This document shows, one piece after another, positions 1 to 7,292 of a DNA stretch of 10,860 bases. Source of the stretch: Pseudomonadota bacterium (GTDB lineage Bacteria > Pseudomonadota > Gammaproteobacteria > Steroidobacterales > Steroidobacteraceae); the NCBI GenBank assembly GCA_021850555.1, contig JAJZLX010000576.1, positions 1 to 10,860 on the forward strand, written 5' to 3'. Both the position numbers and the translations under genes were made by a program. The first letter of the stretch is position 1; each line of letters opens with the position of its first letter. Below the pieces are notes generated by a model. That model saw only the letters and a list, made by a program, of their open reading frames with translations. It was not told the origin of the DNA and ran no database searches.

Positions 1-1
1 G

Positions 2-748
2 ATCAGCCCGGCGGGTGCGCGCGCCAATGTCGGCGGCGACGTCGATTATCCGGAGCTGTACGTGCGGTGGTTCGAGTATGGCGTGTTCCTGCCGATTCTA
101 CGCACCCACGGCATGCGCCGCTTCAACACGGTGTGGTCGTACGGCAAGCAGGCGACGCCGATCCTGGAGAAGTATCTGCGCATGCGCTATGCGCTGTTTC
201 CGTACATTTATTCATGCGCCTATCAGACGTACAAGACGGGCGCCCCGTACATGCGCGCGCTGTTCATGGATTTTCCGAACGACCCCAAGGTGGACACCCT
301 GACGAACGAATACATGTTCGGGCCGGACCTGCTGGTCGCGCCGGTCACGCATCAGGGGCGCACGAGCCGCAAGGTCTATCTGCCGGCCGGTACGGACTGG
401 TACAACTACTGGACGAACCGGGAATACCACGGCGGCCAGACGATCGTGGCGAAGGCTCCGATCAACATCATTCCGCTGTTCGTGCGGGCCGGCTCGATTC
501 TGCCGCTCGGCAAGCCGGTGCTCGATCTGGAGCAGCACCAGGGCCTGAAGCAGATCCGCGTCTACCCGGGCGCCAATGCCACTTTCGATCTGTACGAGGA
601 CAACGGCAGAACGTATGACTATGCGAAGGATGGGCGAATCACCGTGCTGCACTGGGACAACAGGACCCGGCGCTTCACCCATACGGGTGCGAAGGCATGG
701 TCGGTACCGGACAGCAGGCTCGTCGAGGTGATCCATGCGGCGCGCTGA
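2..748 (+). CDS. GH31 family glycosidase (probable alpha-xylosidase), C-terminal part
   Basis: This is the 3' end of a gene that begins before the window; the frame is open from base 2 to the TGA at 746-748. Its first visible residues (PELYVRWFEYGVF, then LRTHG) match the GH31 core after the catalytic loop, where family members read PELYxRWxQxGxF...RxHG. The WSYG and LRYxLxPYIYS segments that follow are typical of the alpha-xylosidase/alpha-glucosidase barrel end. The later FGPDLLVAPV and PLFVRAGSILPLG are hallmarks of the GH31 proximal beta-sandwich, and the tail (LYEDNGRTYDY) of the distal beta domain. GH31 enzymes release alpha-linked xylose or glucose from non-reducing ends. Alpha-xylosidase on xyloglucan oligosaccharides is my inference from the WSYG segment and the adjacent arabinofuranosidase. 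The nucleophile aspartate lies upstream and cannot be checked. The gene overlaps the next one by 14 bp, so they are probably translationally coupled. Confidence 0.9.
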   Translation: MSPAGARANVGGDVDYPELYVRWFEYGVFLPILRTHGMRRFNTVWSYGKQATPILEKYLRMRYALFPYIYSCAYQTYKTGAPYMRALFMDFPNDPKVDTLTNEYMFGPDLLVAPVTHQGRTSRKVYLPAGTDWYNYWTNREYHGGQTIVAKAPINIIPLFVRAGSILPLGKPVLDLEQHQGLKQIRVYPGANATFDLYEDNGRTYDYAKDGRITVLHWDNRTRRFTHTGAKAWSVPDSRLVEVIHAAR

Positions 749-2984
749 TTCAGCTCATTCCTTCGGCGGCCGAAGCATCACCGTCACCCGAAGTCGGAAG
801 CCGCCGCGCAGGACGGCCGCGCGCGGCGCGGGCCGGCCGCGGCTCGCACCGATTGTCGCGGCGGGTCTGTGGCTCGCCGCGGCGGGCCCGGAGGCCCATG
901 CGGCCCTGCGGCCGCCGGCAAAGCTGGTCGTGAACGTCGATGTCCGGCAGACGGCCCGGCCGATCTCGAAATATGAATATGGGATGTTCATCGAGAACCT
1001 CGGTCAGCTCGTTCACGTCAGCCTGTGGTCGCAGCTGCTCGATGACCGCAAGTTCTACAATCCGATCCTGCCCACCGCCGACGAGCCGGCGCGCCGCGCG
1101 CACAGCCCGTTCCCGGGCATGCAGACCCGACGCTGGCATCCGGTGGGGCCGGGTCGATTCGTGGTGATGGACACGCACGCTCCCTTCGTGGGGACGCACA
1201 GCCCGCGGATCACGCTCGATGCCACGACGCCGCACGGAATCCGGCAGGCCGGTCTCGCAGTCGTGAAAGGCAGGCGGTACACCGGCTACGTGTACCTGCG
1301 GGGATCGCCCGGTGCGCGCGTGAGTGCTTCACTGGCATGGGGGAAGGCCCGGAACGATCGTCAGACGGTCACGTTCCCGTACGTGCCGTCGCACTTCACC
1401 CGGCTGCCGTTCCACTTCACGGCCGGTGCGAGCAGCCAGGACGCCCGCTTCGAGGTGACGGGCACGGGCACCGGGACGTTCACTGTCGGCGCCGCGTCGC
1501 TCATGCCGCAAGACAATGTGGACGGCTTCCGTCCGGGCCCGATCCGGCTGCTGCGCTCTGAGCATTTCGGCTTCATGCGCTTTCCGGGCGGTAATTTCAT
1601 TTCGGACTTCAACTGGTATCATTCGGTGGGCAAGCGCGCGACCCGGCCGCCGTTTTTCGATCATGCCTGGAACGCGGTGAAGTCCAACGACGTCGGTCTG
1701 GACGAATTCATGACGCTGTGCCGGCTGATCGACACCCAGCCTTACATCACCGTCAACGCAGGCTTCGGCGGCGCGCATTCCGCGGCGCGCGAGGTCGAAT
1801 ACATGAACGGCTCGGTGCTGACGCGCTACGGGGCATTGCGGGCGCGTGACGGCCATCCGGCGCCGTACGATGTGAAGTTCTGGAACATCGGCAACGAGCC
1901 GTACGGGCAGTGGGAGCTGGGGCGTACGAGCCTCAAGTACTACGTGCTGAAGAACAATGAATTTGCGCGGGCCATGCGCCGGGTGGACCCGTCGATCACG
2001 CTGCTGGCCTCGGGTGACATGCCCGACGAGATGATCATCGAGGGCGTCGCGGACAGCCTGCACATCAAGGACAGCCAGGTCGGCATCTGTTCCAAGGGCG
2101 ATTTCACCTGCGGTCTGCTGCGTCACTCGTGGGGCTACTTCGACGGCATCACAGAGCATTGGTACTCGCGGGCGGGCATGCGCTTCGATCTGGCGCTCGC
2201 CGAGAAAGGGGTCAAGCTGCCGCACCTCGAGGCGGGCTACGTTCCGGCGCACCAGACGTTGCTGCAGTGGGCGCGCGTGCCCTCGGACCGGGTGCATCTG
2301 AAGGCGGAGGAATGGGCGGCCTATCAGCGGCGGTTCCCCAAGATGGTCAAGAAGAAAATCTTCCTGTCCATCGACGAGTACGCCTACACGGGCGCGCCGG
2401 CGAATCTGAAGCTGGCGCTGGCTTATGCGATGGTCTTCAATGAAATGCTCCGGCATACGGATTTCCTGCGGATGTCGGCGTTCACCATGGGCGTCTCGAC
2501 ATTGGATTTCAGCCGGACCCGGGCGGTACTGAACACCACCGGGCGGCTGTTCAAGCTGTATACGCGGCACATGGGCCCCGGACTGATCCCCGTGAAGTTG
2601 ACCGGAAACTCGCCGCAGCCGCTGCCGAAGCGGCATCTGTTCGCGAATTTTCCCCACACCAACGCCGGCAGCCCGACCTATCCGCTGGACATGGTGGCGG
2701 CGCTGTCACCGCATCACCGCTACCTGAGTCTGGCGGTGGTGAACGCAACCCGGTCGCGCCAGCGGTTCGAGCTGAACGTGAGCGGCGCGGAGCTCGGCGG
2801 CCGGCCGACGCTGTGGCGGATGACCGGTTCGAGCGTGCGCGCCGCCGACACGCTGGGTCACAAGCCGCGGGTCGTAGTGAAGAAGTTCGTGATGCGCGGC
2901 ATTCCGAGCGCCATCACCGTTGCGCCGATCAGTATCGATATCTATCACATTCCGCTCGTGCAGGGGCGCGTTGCCACGGAGTAA
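735..2984 (+). CDS. GH51 alpha-L-arabinofuranosidase, probably exported
   Basis: The protein (749 aa) should remove terminal alpha-L-arabinofuranosyl residues from plant polysaccharides or oligosaccharides. An arginine-rich N-terminus precedes a hydrophobic stretch (about residues 37-50) and an AHA-A cleavage site near residue 56, so export is likely. The GH51 barrel starts near residue 65 (YEYGMFIENLG). It is interrupted at about 130-255 by a beta-rich, CBM4/9-like domain and resumes at RFPGGNFISDFNW (282-294). The acid/base glutamate is E388 in FWNIGNEP, H475 and Y477 lie in the conserved EHWYS segment, and the nucleophile is E548 in SIDEYAY. A C-terminal arabinofuranosidase beta domain ends the protein. 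The acid/base-to-nucleophile spacing (160 residues) is longer than the roughly 120 of Geobacillus AbfA, indicating an insert. The ATG at 735 follows GAGGTG (725-730) and lies inside the GH31 gene, as expected for an operon. No later start would keep the signal peptide. Confidence 0.92.
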   Translation: MRRADSAHSFGGRSITVTRSRKPPRRTAARGAGRPRLAPIVAAGLWLAAAGPEAHAALRPPAKLVVNVDVRQTARPISKYEYGMFIENLGQLVHVSLWSQLLDDRKFYNPILPTADEPARRAHSPFPGMQTRRWHPVGPGRFVVMDTHAPFVGTHSPRITLDATTPHGIRQAGLAVVKGRRYTGYVYLRGSPGARVSASLAWGKARNDRQTVTFPYVPSHFTRLPFHFTAGASSQDARFEVTGTGTGTFTVGAASLMPQDNVDGFRPGPIRLLRSEHFGFMRFPGGNFISDFNWYHSVGKRATRPPFFDHAWNAVKSNDVGLDEFMTLCRLIDTQPYITVNAGFGGAHSAAREVEYMNGSVLTRYGALRARDGHPAPYDVKFWNIGNEPYGQWELGRTSLKYYVLKNNEFARAMRRVDPSITLLASGDMPDEMIIEGVADSLHIKDSQVGICSKGDFTCGLLRHSWGYFDGITEHWYSRAGMRFDLALAEKGVKLPHLEAGYVPAHQTLLQWARVPSDRVHLKAEEWAAYQRRFPKMVKKKIFLSIDEYAYTGAPANLKLALAYAMVFNEMLRHTDFLRMSAFTMGVSTLDFSRTRAVLNTTGRLFKLYTRHMGPGLIPVKLTGNSPQPLPKRHLFANFPHTNAGSPTYPLDMVAALSPHHRYLSLAVVNATRSRQRFELNVSGAELGGRPTLWRMTGSSVRAADTLGHKPRVVVKKFVMRGIPSAITVAPISIDIYHIPLVQGRVATE

Positions 2985-3102
2985 CCGGGATGCGGACGAG
3001 GGCCGCCTCGACACGCAGGCGCTCAACAGCTCGAGAGGATGTTGCACCGGCCTTGCCGCCTGATGTGCCTGATCTGTGCGGTGCGCGCGATGCCGGCGGC
3101 GC

Positions 3103-3767
3103 CTATGCGTCAAGGTGGGAGGCCAAAGCCGACAGGTTGCGTTCCGCGACCGGTGCGAGCACTTCCATCGCCATCTTCGCGATCCGTTCACCTGCCCGGT
3201 CTATCGAGCCGGCGTCGACCGGCGGATGTGGGTCATATTCCATCAACAACTGCGTCACCTGCGCCATTTCCGGTCCGAAGATCTCGAGCAGGAGACTGAG
3301 GCCGAAATCGATGCCCGCGGTAACGCCTCCGGCGGTGATCCGATTGCGGTCGATGACGACGCGCTCTGGCACGGGTATCGCCCCGAACAACCTCGGGACA
3401 TCCCTTCCTGCCCAACGGGGGTGACCGCGCGATAGCCGTTCAGGAGTCCGGTGGCTCCGAGGATCACCGATCCGGTGCAGACCGAGGTTGCCCAATCGGT
3501 GCGTTCACCCTGATGAGCGAGGAAGCCCATGACTTCACGATCACCAGACAGGTCGACCTGGCCAGGGCCTCCGGGGACGATAGAGAGCATCAAACCGCTC
3601 CGGCGCCTCATCGAAGCGCATCATGGCATGGATGGTGATGCCGGTGTCCGACTCTATCGGAGTCGTCGTCTTCCAAACCAGACGTGTCGTCATCGGGCCG
3701 TGAAGAACGGTCTGTGGCCCGATCAAGTCAAGCGCAATGAGAGGCCCGGGAAGGCCAACATTCCCAC
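3103..3767 (-). pseudogene. Frameshifted DJ-1/PfpI family protein, isonitrile hydratase-like
   Basis: Three reading frames on the minus strand join into one nearly full-length DJ-1/PfpI (class I glutamine amidotransferase-like) protein of about 220 residues, close to the size of Pseudomonas isonitrile hydratase, which hydrates isonitriles to N-formyl amines. Segment 1 (ATG at 3761 or GTG at 3767) reads MLAFPGLS. Segment 2 continues with LDLIGPQTVLHG and TTRLVWKT to EAPERFDAL. Segment 3 reads IVPGGPGQVDL and TSVCTGSVILGATGLLNGYRAVT, holding the nucleophile-elbow cysteine (codon 3477-3479). Segment 4 reads RWAGRDV, RLFGAIPV, DRNRITAGGVTAGIDFGL and ends at the TAG at 3103-3105. Frame breaks fall near 3739, 3582 and 3418; segments 2 and 4 and segments 1 and 3 are in different frames from their neighbours. 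Domain order is intact, so this is recent decay or repeated sequencing error. The active protein cannot be made as written. Confidence 0.85.
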
Positions 3768-3849
3768 GGTTTCACGGCGTGCGGGTTCCACGTCCGGGCA
3801 GATGGCAACCAACGGCCACCCGTGTCTTTCAATTGCAGTCATGCTGGCC

Positions 3850-4149
3850 TCACGCAATGCGCCTGCCACTGACCTTCGCCGCTGGAAACAGACCCGCCTT
3901 GGCAGTCCCCTCCAGCGAGTCGCCCGTTCGCTTGAGCTCGAACCTGATGGTCAGTCTCATGGGCCTCGTCACGTGCTGCACCCACGTGATGCGGTCCCCT
4001 TCGACCTCAGGGTCGATGAAAGGAGCGGTCTCCGCCGCGCTGGTGGCGGTGCCAGACAGTCCGGATGGCGTGTCGATGATGACGAGCTCGACAAGCTGCG
4101 TTCCAATCGGCGTCGGAATCTCGATCTTCCAGGTTCCACCAAATCCCAT
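3850..4149 (-). CDS. Small conserved beta-rich protein of unknown function
   Basis: The 99-residue product begins MGFGGTWKIEIPTPIG and alternates short hydrophobic strands with turns (LVELVI, GLSGTA, DRITWVQ, MRLTIRFEL, GDSLEGTAKAG), which looks like a small beta barrel. The pattern resembles proteins I have seen annotated only as hypothetical in proteobacteria; I cannot name a family. There is no signal peptide and no membrane segment. The frame is open upstream to an ATG at 4311 (153 aa), but the extra 54 residues are arginine- and proline-rich without pattern. I therefore prefer the ATG at 4147-4149, which has a purine-rich GGGAA about 9 bases upstream. It lies 82 bp upstream of the DJ-1/PfpI pseudogene on the same strand and may have been co-transcribed with it. 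Confidence 0.6.
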   Translation of the reverse strand: MGFGGTWKIEIPTPIGTQLVELVIIDTPSGLSGTATSAAETAPFIDPEVEGDRITWVQHVTRPMRLTIRFELKRTGDSLEGTAKAGLFPAAKVSGRRIA

Positions 4150-4534
4150 AAGAGTGTTTCCCAGCGGTTCGTTGATGCGTGCAGGTCTTCCCGGCGGACC
4201 GGAGGCGCCGCGCGCCGGCCTGATTTCCATCAGAAGGGGTCGGTCGCGGCTTGTCGTGTGCCGTACGCGGATATAAAGGTCGATTCCAGGGTGGCGATGA
4301 TTGTAGCTCATGCGCCGGCCCGCAGTGTTGTGGGCAGCCCCATAAGGTGAGATTCTTGCCCCATAAGCTGAGACTTCGGGCGAGATGGGGACTTTCGGGG
4401 TGAACTCCCTCTGACTAGGGCGCTTGGTTCAACATGATGAGGTCCTGGCCTCCCTGGAGGCGGACCGGGGCAGACCGCAATCCGGGGAATGGCGGGTTAG
4501 CCGCAGCGGCGCGGGCCGTTCGGAGTGTGCTTCA
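4150..4534. other. Gene-poor gap with degenerate IS-like repeats
   Basis: No convincing gene is seen here. Reading frames extend into it from both sides (minus strand to 4311, plus strand from a TTG at 4424), but their translations carry no recognisable pattern and better starts exist at 4149 and 4535. The recognisable structure is a set of imperfect 21-bp tandem repeats at 4337-4400. The rest (4401-4520) has no clear repeat or hairpin. The stretch may be a scar left by an insertion sequence. Confidence 0.45.
4337..4400. repeat. Degenerate 21-bp tandem repeats, IS-end-like
   Basis: Two clear copies start GCCCCATAAG at 4337 and 4358, exactly 21 bp apart. Both continue NTGAGA, then TTC after one base or none. 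A third, weaker copy follows at about 4379-4400 (GACTTTCGGGG against GAGACTTCGGG in copy 2). Multiple short internal repeats near the ends are characteristic of IS21-family elements, so this may be a leftover terminus. No transposase frame is attached, so the family assignment is inference. Confidence 0.45.
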
Positions 4535-4834
4535 ATGACAACATCGAGCGTAATAACCGACAACTCGACGCGCCAGCGTTTCGAGCTCGACGTGGCGGGC
4601 GGCAAGGCTTTCATCGACTATCTTCGGGACGGCAGCGTATTGACGCTGGCGTACGCGGAAGTGCCCGCGCACCTTCGCGGGGGCGGAGTCGGTGCGGCGC
4701 TGGTCGAGGGCACGCTGGCGCTCGTGCGCCAACGGGGCGAAAAGGTGATTCCGGGATGCTCCTTCGTGGCGGCTTATATTGCCAGGCATCCGGAGGTTCA
4801 GGACCTGCTGGCGGAGCGCTCGCAAGTGCGCTGA
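4535..4834 (+). CDS. Small GNAT-type N-acetyltransferase (PF14542-like)
   Basis: The 99-residue protein matches the short YjdJ-like GCN5-related acetyltransferases, which consist of little more than the acetyl-CoA site. Residues 1-45 form the N-terminal strands (RFELDVAGGKAFIDY, then LTLAYAEVP). The pyrophosphate-binding loop is RGGGVGAALV (49-58). The C-terminal half has the family's GCSFVAAYIARHPE signature (74-87), with a cysteine and a His-Pro pair. Acceptor substrates of this subfamily are mostly unknown. The ATG at 4535 has GGAG at 4522-4525, nine bases upstream. A longer frame from TTG at 4424 would add 37 residues that do not resemble the family. It lies 117 bp before the glutathione S-transferase on the same strand; nothing shows they share a promoter. 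Confidence 0.85.
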   Translation: MTTSSVITDNSTRQRFELDVAGGKAFIDYLRDGSVLTLAYAEVPAHLRGGGVGAALVEGTLALVRQRGEKVIPGCSFVAAYIARHPEVQDLLAERSQVR

Positions 4835-4951
4835 GCCGGGGCCGTACGCGGTCCCCGGGTTCGCGAGAGCTCGGCGGGCCATCGGCATGATGGTCGGGTC
4901 CGCGGGATGCGCGTAGGGTGCCCGCCATGGGTTTTCGCCGGGAGATTGCGA

Positions 4952-5680
4952 ATGAGCTACGAGCTGTATTACTGGCCGACGATCCAGGGGAGGGGTGAGT
5001 TCGTGCGTCTCGCTCTCGAGGAGGCGGGCACCGAGTACGTCGATGTGGCCCGACAGGAAGGCCGGGGACTGGGTGTCCCCCGGCTGATGCGCTTTCTTGC
5101 CGGCCGGGAAGGAGGCGAGCTGCCGTTTGCACCGCCTTTTCTCAAGGCGGGGCGGCGGGTCATCGCTCAGACTGCGAACATTCTGCTCTTTCTCGGCGAC
5201 CGGCACGGACTCGCGCCTCGAGAAGACAGGGGTCGGCTGTGGACTCACCAGCTGCAGCTCACGGTCGCCGACTTCGTCGACGAAATCCATGACACGCATC
5301 ATCCGATTGCCTCGGGTCTGTACTACGAGGACCAGAGACCGCAGGCGCGGCGGCGCGCCAAGGATTTCCTGGACAACCGCCTGCCGAAGTACCTCGGTTA
5401 CTTCGAGCAAGTGCTGGTGCGCAACTCTCGCGGACGGGGCTGGCTCGTCGGTGCCCGGCTGACCTATGCCGATCTGTCCGTGTTTCAGGTGCTGGCCGGT
5501 CTTGATTATGCATTCCCGCGCACCTTGAAGCGTGTCTCGCGCAGGTATCGGCGCCTGAAGGCGCTGTGCCGGGCCGTGCAGGAGCGCCCTCGAATCGCCG
5601 CATACCTCGAGTCGGCCCGCCGGCTGCCGTTCAACGAGGACGGAATCTTCCGCCACTACCCGGAGCTTGAGGATCGATAG
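4952..5680 (+). CDS. Glutathione S-transferase family protein
   Basis: The 242-residue cytosolic protein has the two-domain GST layout. The thioredoxin-like N-terminal domain (1-85) starts with YELYYWPTIQGRGEFVRLAL, the alpha/mu/pi/sigma-like opening with an early tyrosine region. It ends with the glutathione gamma-glutamyl contact segment QTANILLFLG (73-82). The helical C-terminal domain (about 95-225) contains the N-capping box motif TYADLSVFQVLAGLD (171-185), typical of PF14497-type C-terminal domains. It probably conjugates or reduces hydrophobic electrophiles with glutathione; the substrate cannot be read from sequence. The ATG at 4952 is supported by GGAG at 4941-4944, seven bases upstream. 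An upstream in-frame start at 4907 lacks such a site. It is convergent with trxC with 63 bp between stops; I see no clear terminator hairpin there. Confidence 0.9.
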   Translation: MSYELYYWPTIQGRGEFVRLALEEAGTEYVDVARQEGRGLGVPRLMRFLAGREGGELPFAPPFLKAGRRVIAQTANILLFLGDRHGLAPREDRGRLWTHQLQLTVADFVDEIHDTHHPIASGLYYEDQRPQARRRAKDFLDNRLPKYLGYFEQVLVRNSRGRGWLVGARLTYADLSVFQVLAGLDYAFPRTLKRVSRRYRRLKALCRAVQERPRIAAYLESARRLPFNEDGIFRHYPELEDR

Positions 5681-5743
5681 CCGCAGCCTGCGTCGACGGC
5701 CTCCGCGGCGCTGCCGGATCGCCTCGATTGCGGCAAGCCCCGC

Positions 5744-6199
5744 TCAGGTCAGGGCGCGGTCGAGCCAGCGCGAGAGGGTGGTGGCGTCCACGGCACCGGA
5801 CTGGCGCGCGATCTCCCGCCCCTCGCGGAAGAGGATCAATGTCGGGATGCTGCGGATACCGAAGCGCCCGGCGATCTGGGCCTGCTCATCCGTGTTGACC
5901 TTGGCCACGCGAAGCTCGGTGGCGCGCTCGGCGGCCGTGCGGTCGAGTACCGGCGCCATCATGCGGCATGGGCCGCACCAGGGCGCCCAAAAGTCCACGA
6001 GGACCGGCAGCGTGGCGCGCTCGACATGTGCGCTGAAGGCCGCCGCGTCCAACGCAACTGGCTTGCCGGAGAGGACCTGCGCCTTGCAGCGCGGGCACAC
6101 GGGATGCTCGGTCGCCCGCGCCTCGGGCACGCGGACGAGGGAATGGCACTGCGGACAAGCCACCAGCACAGCGGCGGTGGCGCGGGTTTCGGCGTTCAT
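5744..6199 (-). CDS. trxC: Thioredoxin 2 with N-terminal zinc finger
   Basis: The 151-residue protein is a cytosolic thiol-disulfide reductant of the Trx2 type, normally reduced by thioredoxin reductase. Two CxxC pairs, CPQC (15-18) and CPRC (35-38), form the zinc-binding N-terminal module that separates TrxC from TrxA. The thioredoxin fold starts near residue 47, with the active site FWAPWCGPC (cysteines 75 and 78) and the cis-proline P119 in IRSIPTL. Length is close to E. coli TrxC (139 aa). The ATG at 6197-6199 gives the complete zinc module; no strong Shine-Dalgarno is visible. E. coli trxC is OxyR-regulated; I see no recognisable OxyR site here, but the gene is divergent from cbpA over a 123-bp spacer holding an inverted repeat and a heat-shock-like promoter. 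Confidence 0.95.
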   Translation of the reverse strand: MNAETRATAAVLVACPQCHSLVRVPEARATEHPVCPRCKAQVLSGKPVALDAAAFSAHVERATLPVLVDFWAPWCGPCRMMAPVLDRTAAERATELRVAKVNTDEQAQIAGRFGIRSIPTLILFREGREIARQSGAVDATTLSRWLDRALT

Positions 6200-6230
6200 G
6201 TCTGCTGCATGGGGCCGGACGGCAGCGATT

Positions 6231-6252
6231 CAAGCGCCCCCCGGGGGGCTTG
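6231..6252. repeat. GC-rich inverted repeat between trxC and cbpA
   Basis: The sequence reads CAAG, CG, six C, six G, CTTG. The two arms (CAAG...CCCCCC and GGGGGG...CTTG) are complementary apart from the two unpaired bases CG in the left arm. The inner GCCCCCCGGGGGGC (6236-6249) is a perfect 14-bp palindrome. It sits 37 bases upstream of the trxC start and its right end coincides with the proposed -35 element of cbpA. It could be an operator or a structured leader of trxC; no known regulator site is recognised. Confidence 0.4.
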
Positions 6253-6276
6253 GGTTCGTCCCCCTCGCCCCCACGT
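6249..6276 (+). promoter_or_regulatory. Candidate sigma-32 (heat-shock) promoter of cbpA
   Basis: CTTGGGT at 6249-6255 and CCCCACGT at 6269-6276 are separated by 13 bases. They resemble the RpoH consensus CTTGAAA and CCCCATNT, with spacing in the accepted range. Transcription would begin near 6283-6285, about 40 bases before the cbpA ATG. In such GC-rich DNA runs of C arise by chance, so this is a candidate only; its position upstream of a DnaJ-type gene supports it. Confidence 0.4.
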
Positions 6277-6322
6277 TAGGACTCGGCGTATCCTCAATCT
6301 TTCCAAAAGGGCTGCTTTGCTC

Positions 6323-7288
6323 ATGGAATACCGGGATTACTACAAGATTCTGGGTGTGGCCCGGACGGCCACGGCCGAAGACATCAAGAAGTCTTACCGC
6401 CGGCTCGCCCGCAAGTACCATCCTGACGTCAGCAAGGAAAAGGACGCCGAGGAGCGGTTCAAGGAAGTGCAGGAAGCCTACGAAGTACTGAAGGACCCGG
6501 AGAAGCGCGCCGCCTACGATCAGCTCGGCAGCGGCTGGAAATCCGGCCAGCAGTTCCGGCCGCCGCCCGACTGGGCAAGCGGCTTCGAATTCAGCGGCGG
6601 CAGTCGCTCCGCCGGTGCCGGCGGCGCGCACGTGTTCGAGGAAGGAGGCTTCAGCGATTTTTTCTCCTCGCTCTTTGGCGGTGGCAGTCCTTTCGGAGCG
6701 CCTGGCCGGCGGCAGCAGGGCGGGCGCGACCATCATGCCCGCATCGACATCGACCTCGAGGAGGCCTTCGGTGGGGGCACGCGCACACTCGAGCTGAAAC
6801 GGCCGCAGGTCAAGGCGGACGGTACGATCGAGCTGCGCTCGCACACCGTGCGGGTCAGCATTCCTGTGGGCGTCTCCGACGGCCAGCTCATCCGGCTCGC
6901 CGGCCAGGGTGAAGCGGCTCCGGGCGAAGGACGCGCAGGCGACCTGTATCTGGAGGTGCACATCCGCCCGCACCGCCTCTTTCAGCTGGACGGGCGTGAC
7001 GTCATTCTGACGCTACCGGTTGCGCCTTGGGAGGCCGCGCTCGGGTCGACGGTAACCGTGCCGACCCTCGGAGGGGCGGTCGAGATGCAAGTTCCGCCCG
7101 GCGCGCAGTCAGGTCAAAAGCTTCGGCTGCGGGGCCGTGGTCTGCCCGGTCAGCCGCCCGGCGATGCGTACGTGCACCTCAAGGTCGTTCTGCCGCCAGC
7201 AACCGCGCCCGAGGCGCGCGCGTTGTACGAGACCATGCGCGCGAAGCTCGCGGGCTTCGATCCGCGCGCCGAGCTCAACAGGAGGTAA
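6323..7288 (+). CDS. cbpA: CbpA-type DnaJ co-chaperone
   Basis: The 321-residue protein is a class II Hsp40 that should deliver substrates to DnaK and stimulate its ATPase; E. coli CbpA also binds curved DNA. Residues 1-68 are a complete J domain, with DYYKILGV at the start, the HPD motif at 33-35 and the KRAAYDQLG end. A Gly/Phe-rich linker (about 70-130, with [11 protein letters not shown]) follows, then the two substrate-binding beta domains, CTD1 (about 138-212, [15 protein letters not shown]) and CTD2 (about 215-292, [19 protein letters not shown]). There are no CxxCxGxG zinc repeats, which excludes DnaJ proper. The ATG at 6323 begins exactly at the conserved MEYRDYY; the frame is open further upstream but the extra residues are not J-domain. 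The Shine-Dalgarno is weak (AAGG at 6307-6310). cbpM follows four bases after the stop, forming the usual cbpA-cbpM operon. Confidence 0.95.
   Translation: MEYRDYYKILGVARTATAEDIKKSYRRLARKYHPDVSKEKDAEERFKEVQEAYEVLKDPEKRAAYDQLGSGWKSGQQFRPPPDWASGFEFSGGSRSAGAGGAHVFEEGGFSDFFSSLFGGGSPFGAPGRRQQGGRDHHARIDIDLEEAFGGGTRTLELKRPQVKADGTIELRSHTVRVSIPVGVSDGQLIRLAGQGEAAPGEGRAGDLYLEVHIRPHRLFQLDGRDVILTLPVAPWEAALGSTVTVPTLGGAVEMQVPPGAQSGQKLRLRGRGLPGQPPGDAYVHLKVVLPPATAPEARALYETMRAKLAGFDPRAELNRR
7280..7285 (+). promoter_or_regulatory. Shine-Dalgarno of cbpM that fixes a GTG start
   Basis: AGGAGG lies inside the last codons of cbpA, seven bases before GTG at 7293-7295. It settles the cbpM start: the frame is open far upstream, but those residues are CbpA read out of frame. 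The nearby ATG at 7288 is out of frame and meets TGA after two codons. Confidence 0.8.
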
Positions 7289-7292
7289 TGCT

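Noticed and set aside
1329..2657. A 442-codon open frame on the minus strand opposite the GH51 gene
   Set aside because: It lies wholly antisense to a well-supported enzyme, and its arginine/histidine-rich translation has no domain pattern. Such frames are common opposite GC-rich genes.
2985..3102. Possible small gene or terminator in the gap after the GH51 gene
   Set aside because: No patterned translation and no stem followed by a T-run was found; the frame reading through here on the plus strand is antisense to the pseudogene.
4424..4534. N-terminal extension of the GNAT protein from TTG 4424
   Set aside because: The extra 37 residues do not fit this short family, and the ATG at 4535 has a proper ribosome binding site.
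4532..5656. A 374-codon minus-strand open frame across the GNAT and GST genes
   Set aside because: It runs antisense to two recognised genes and its translation resembles no family; a GC-bias shadow.
5681..5743. Bidirectional terminator between the GST gene and trxC
   Set aside because: The gap is GC-rich with several weak pairings, but no single good stem-loop with a T-tract.
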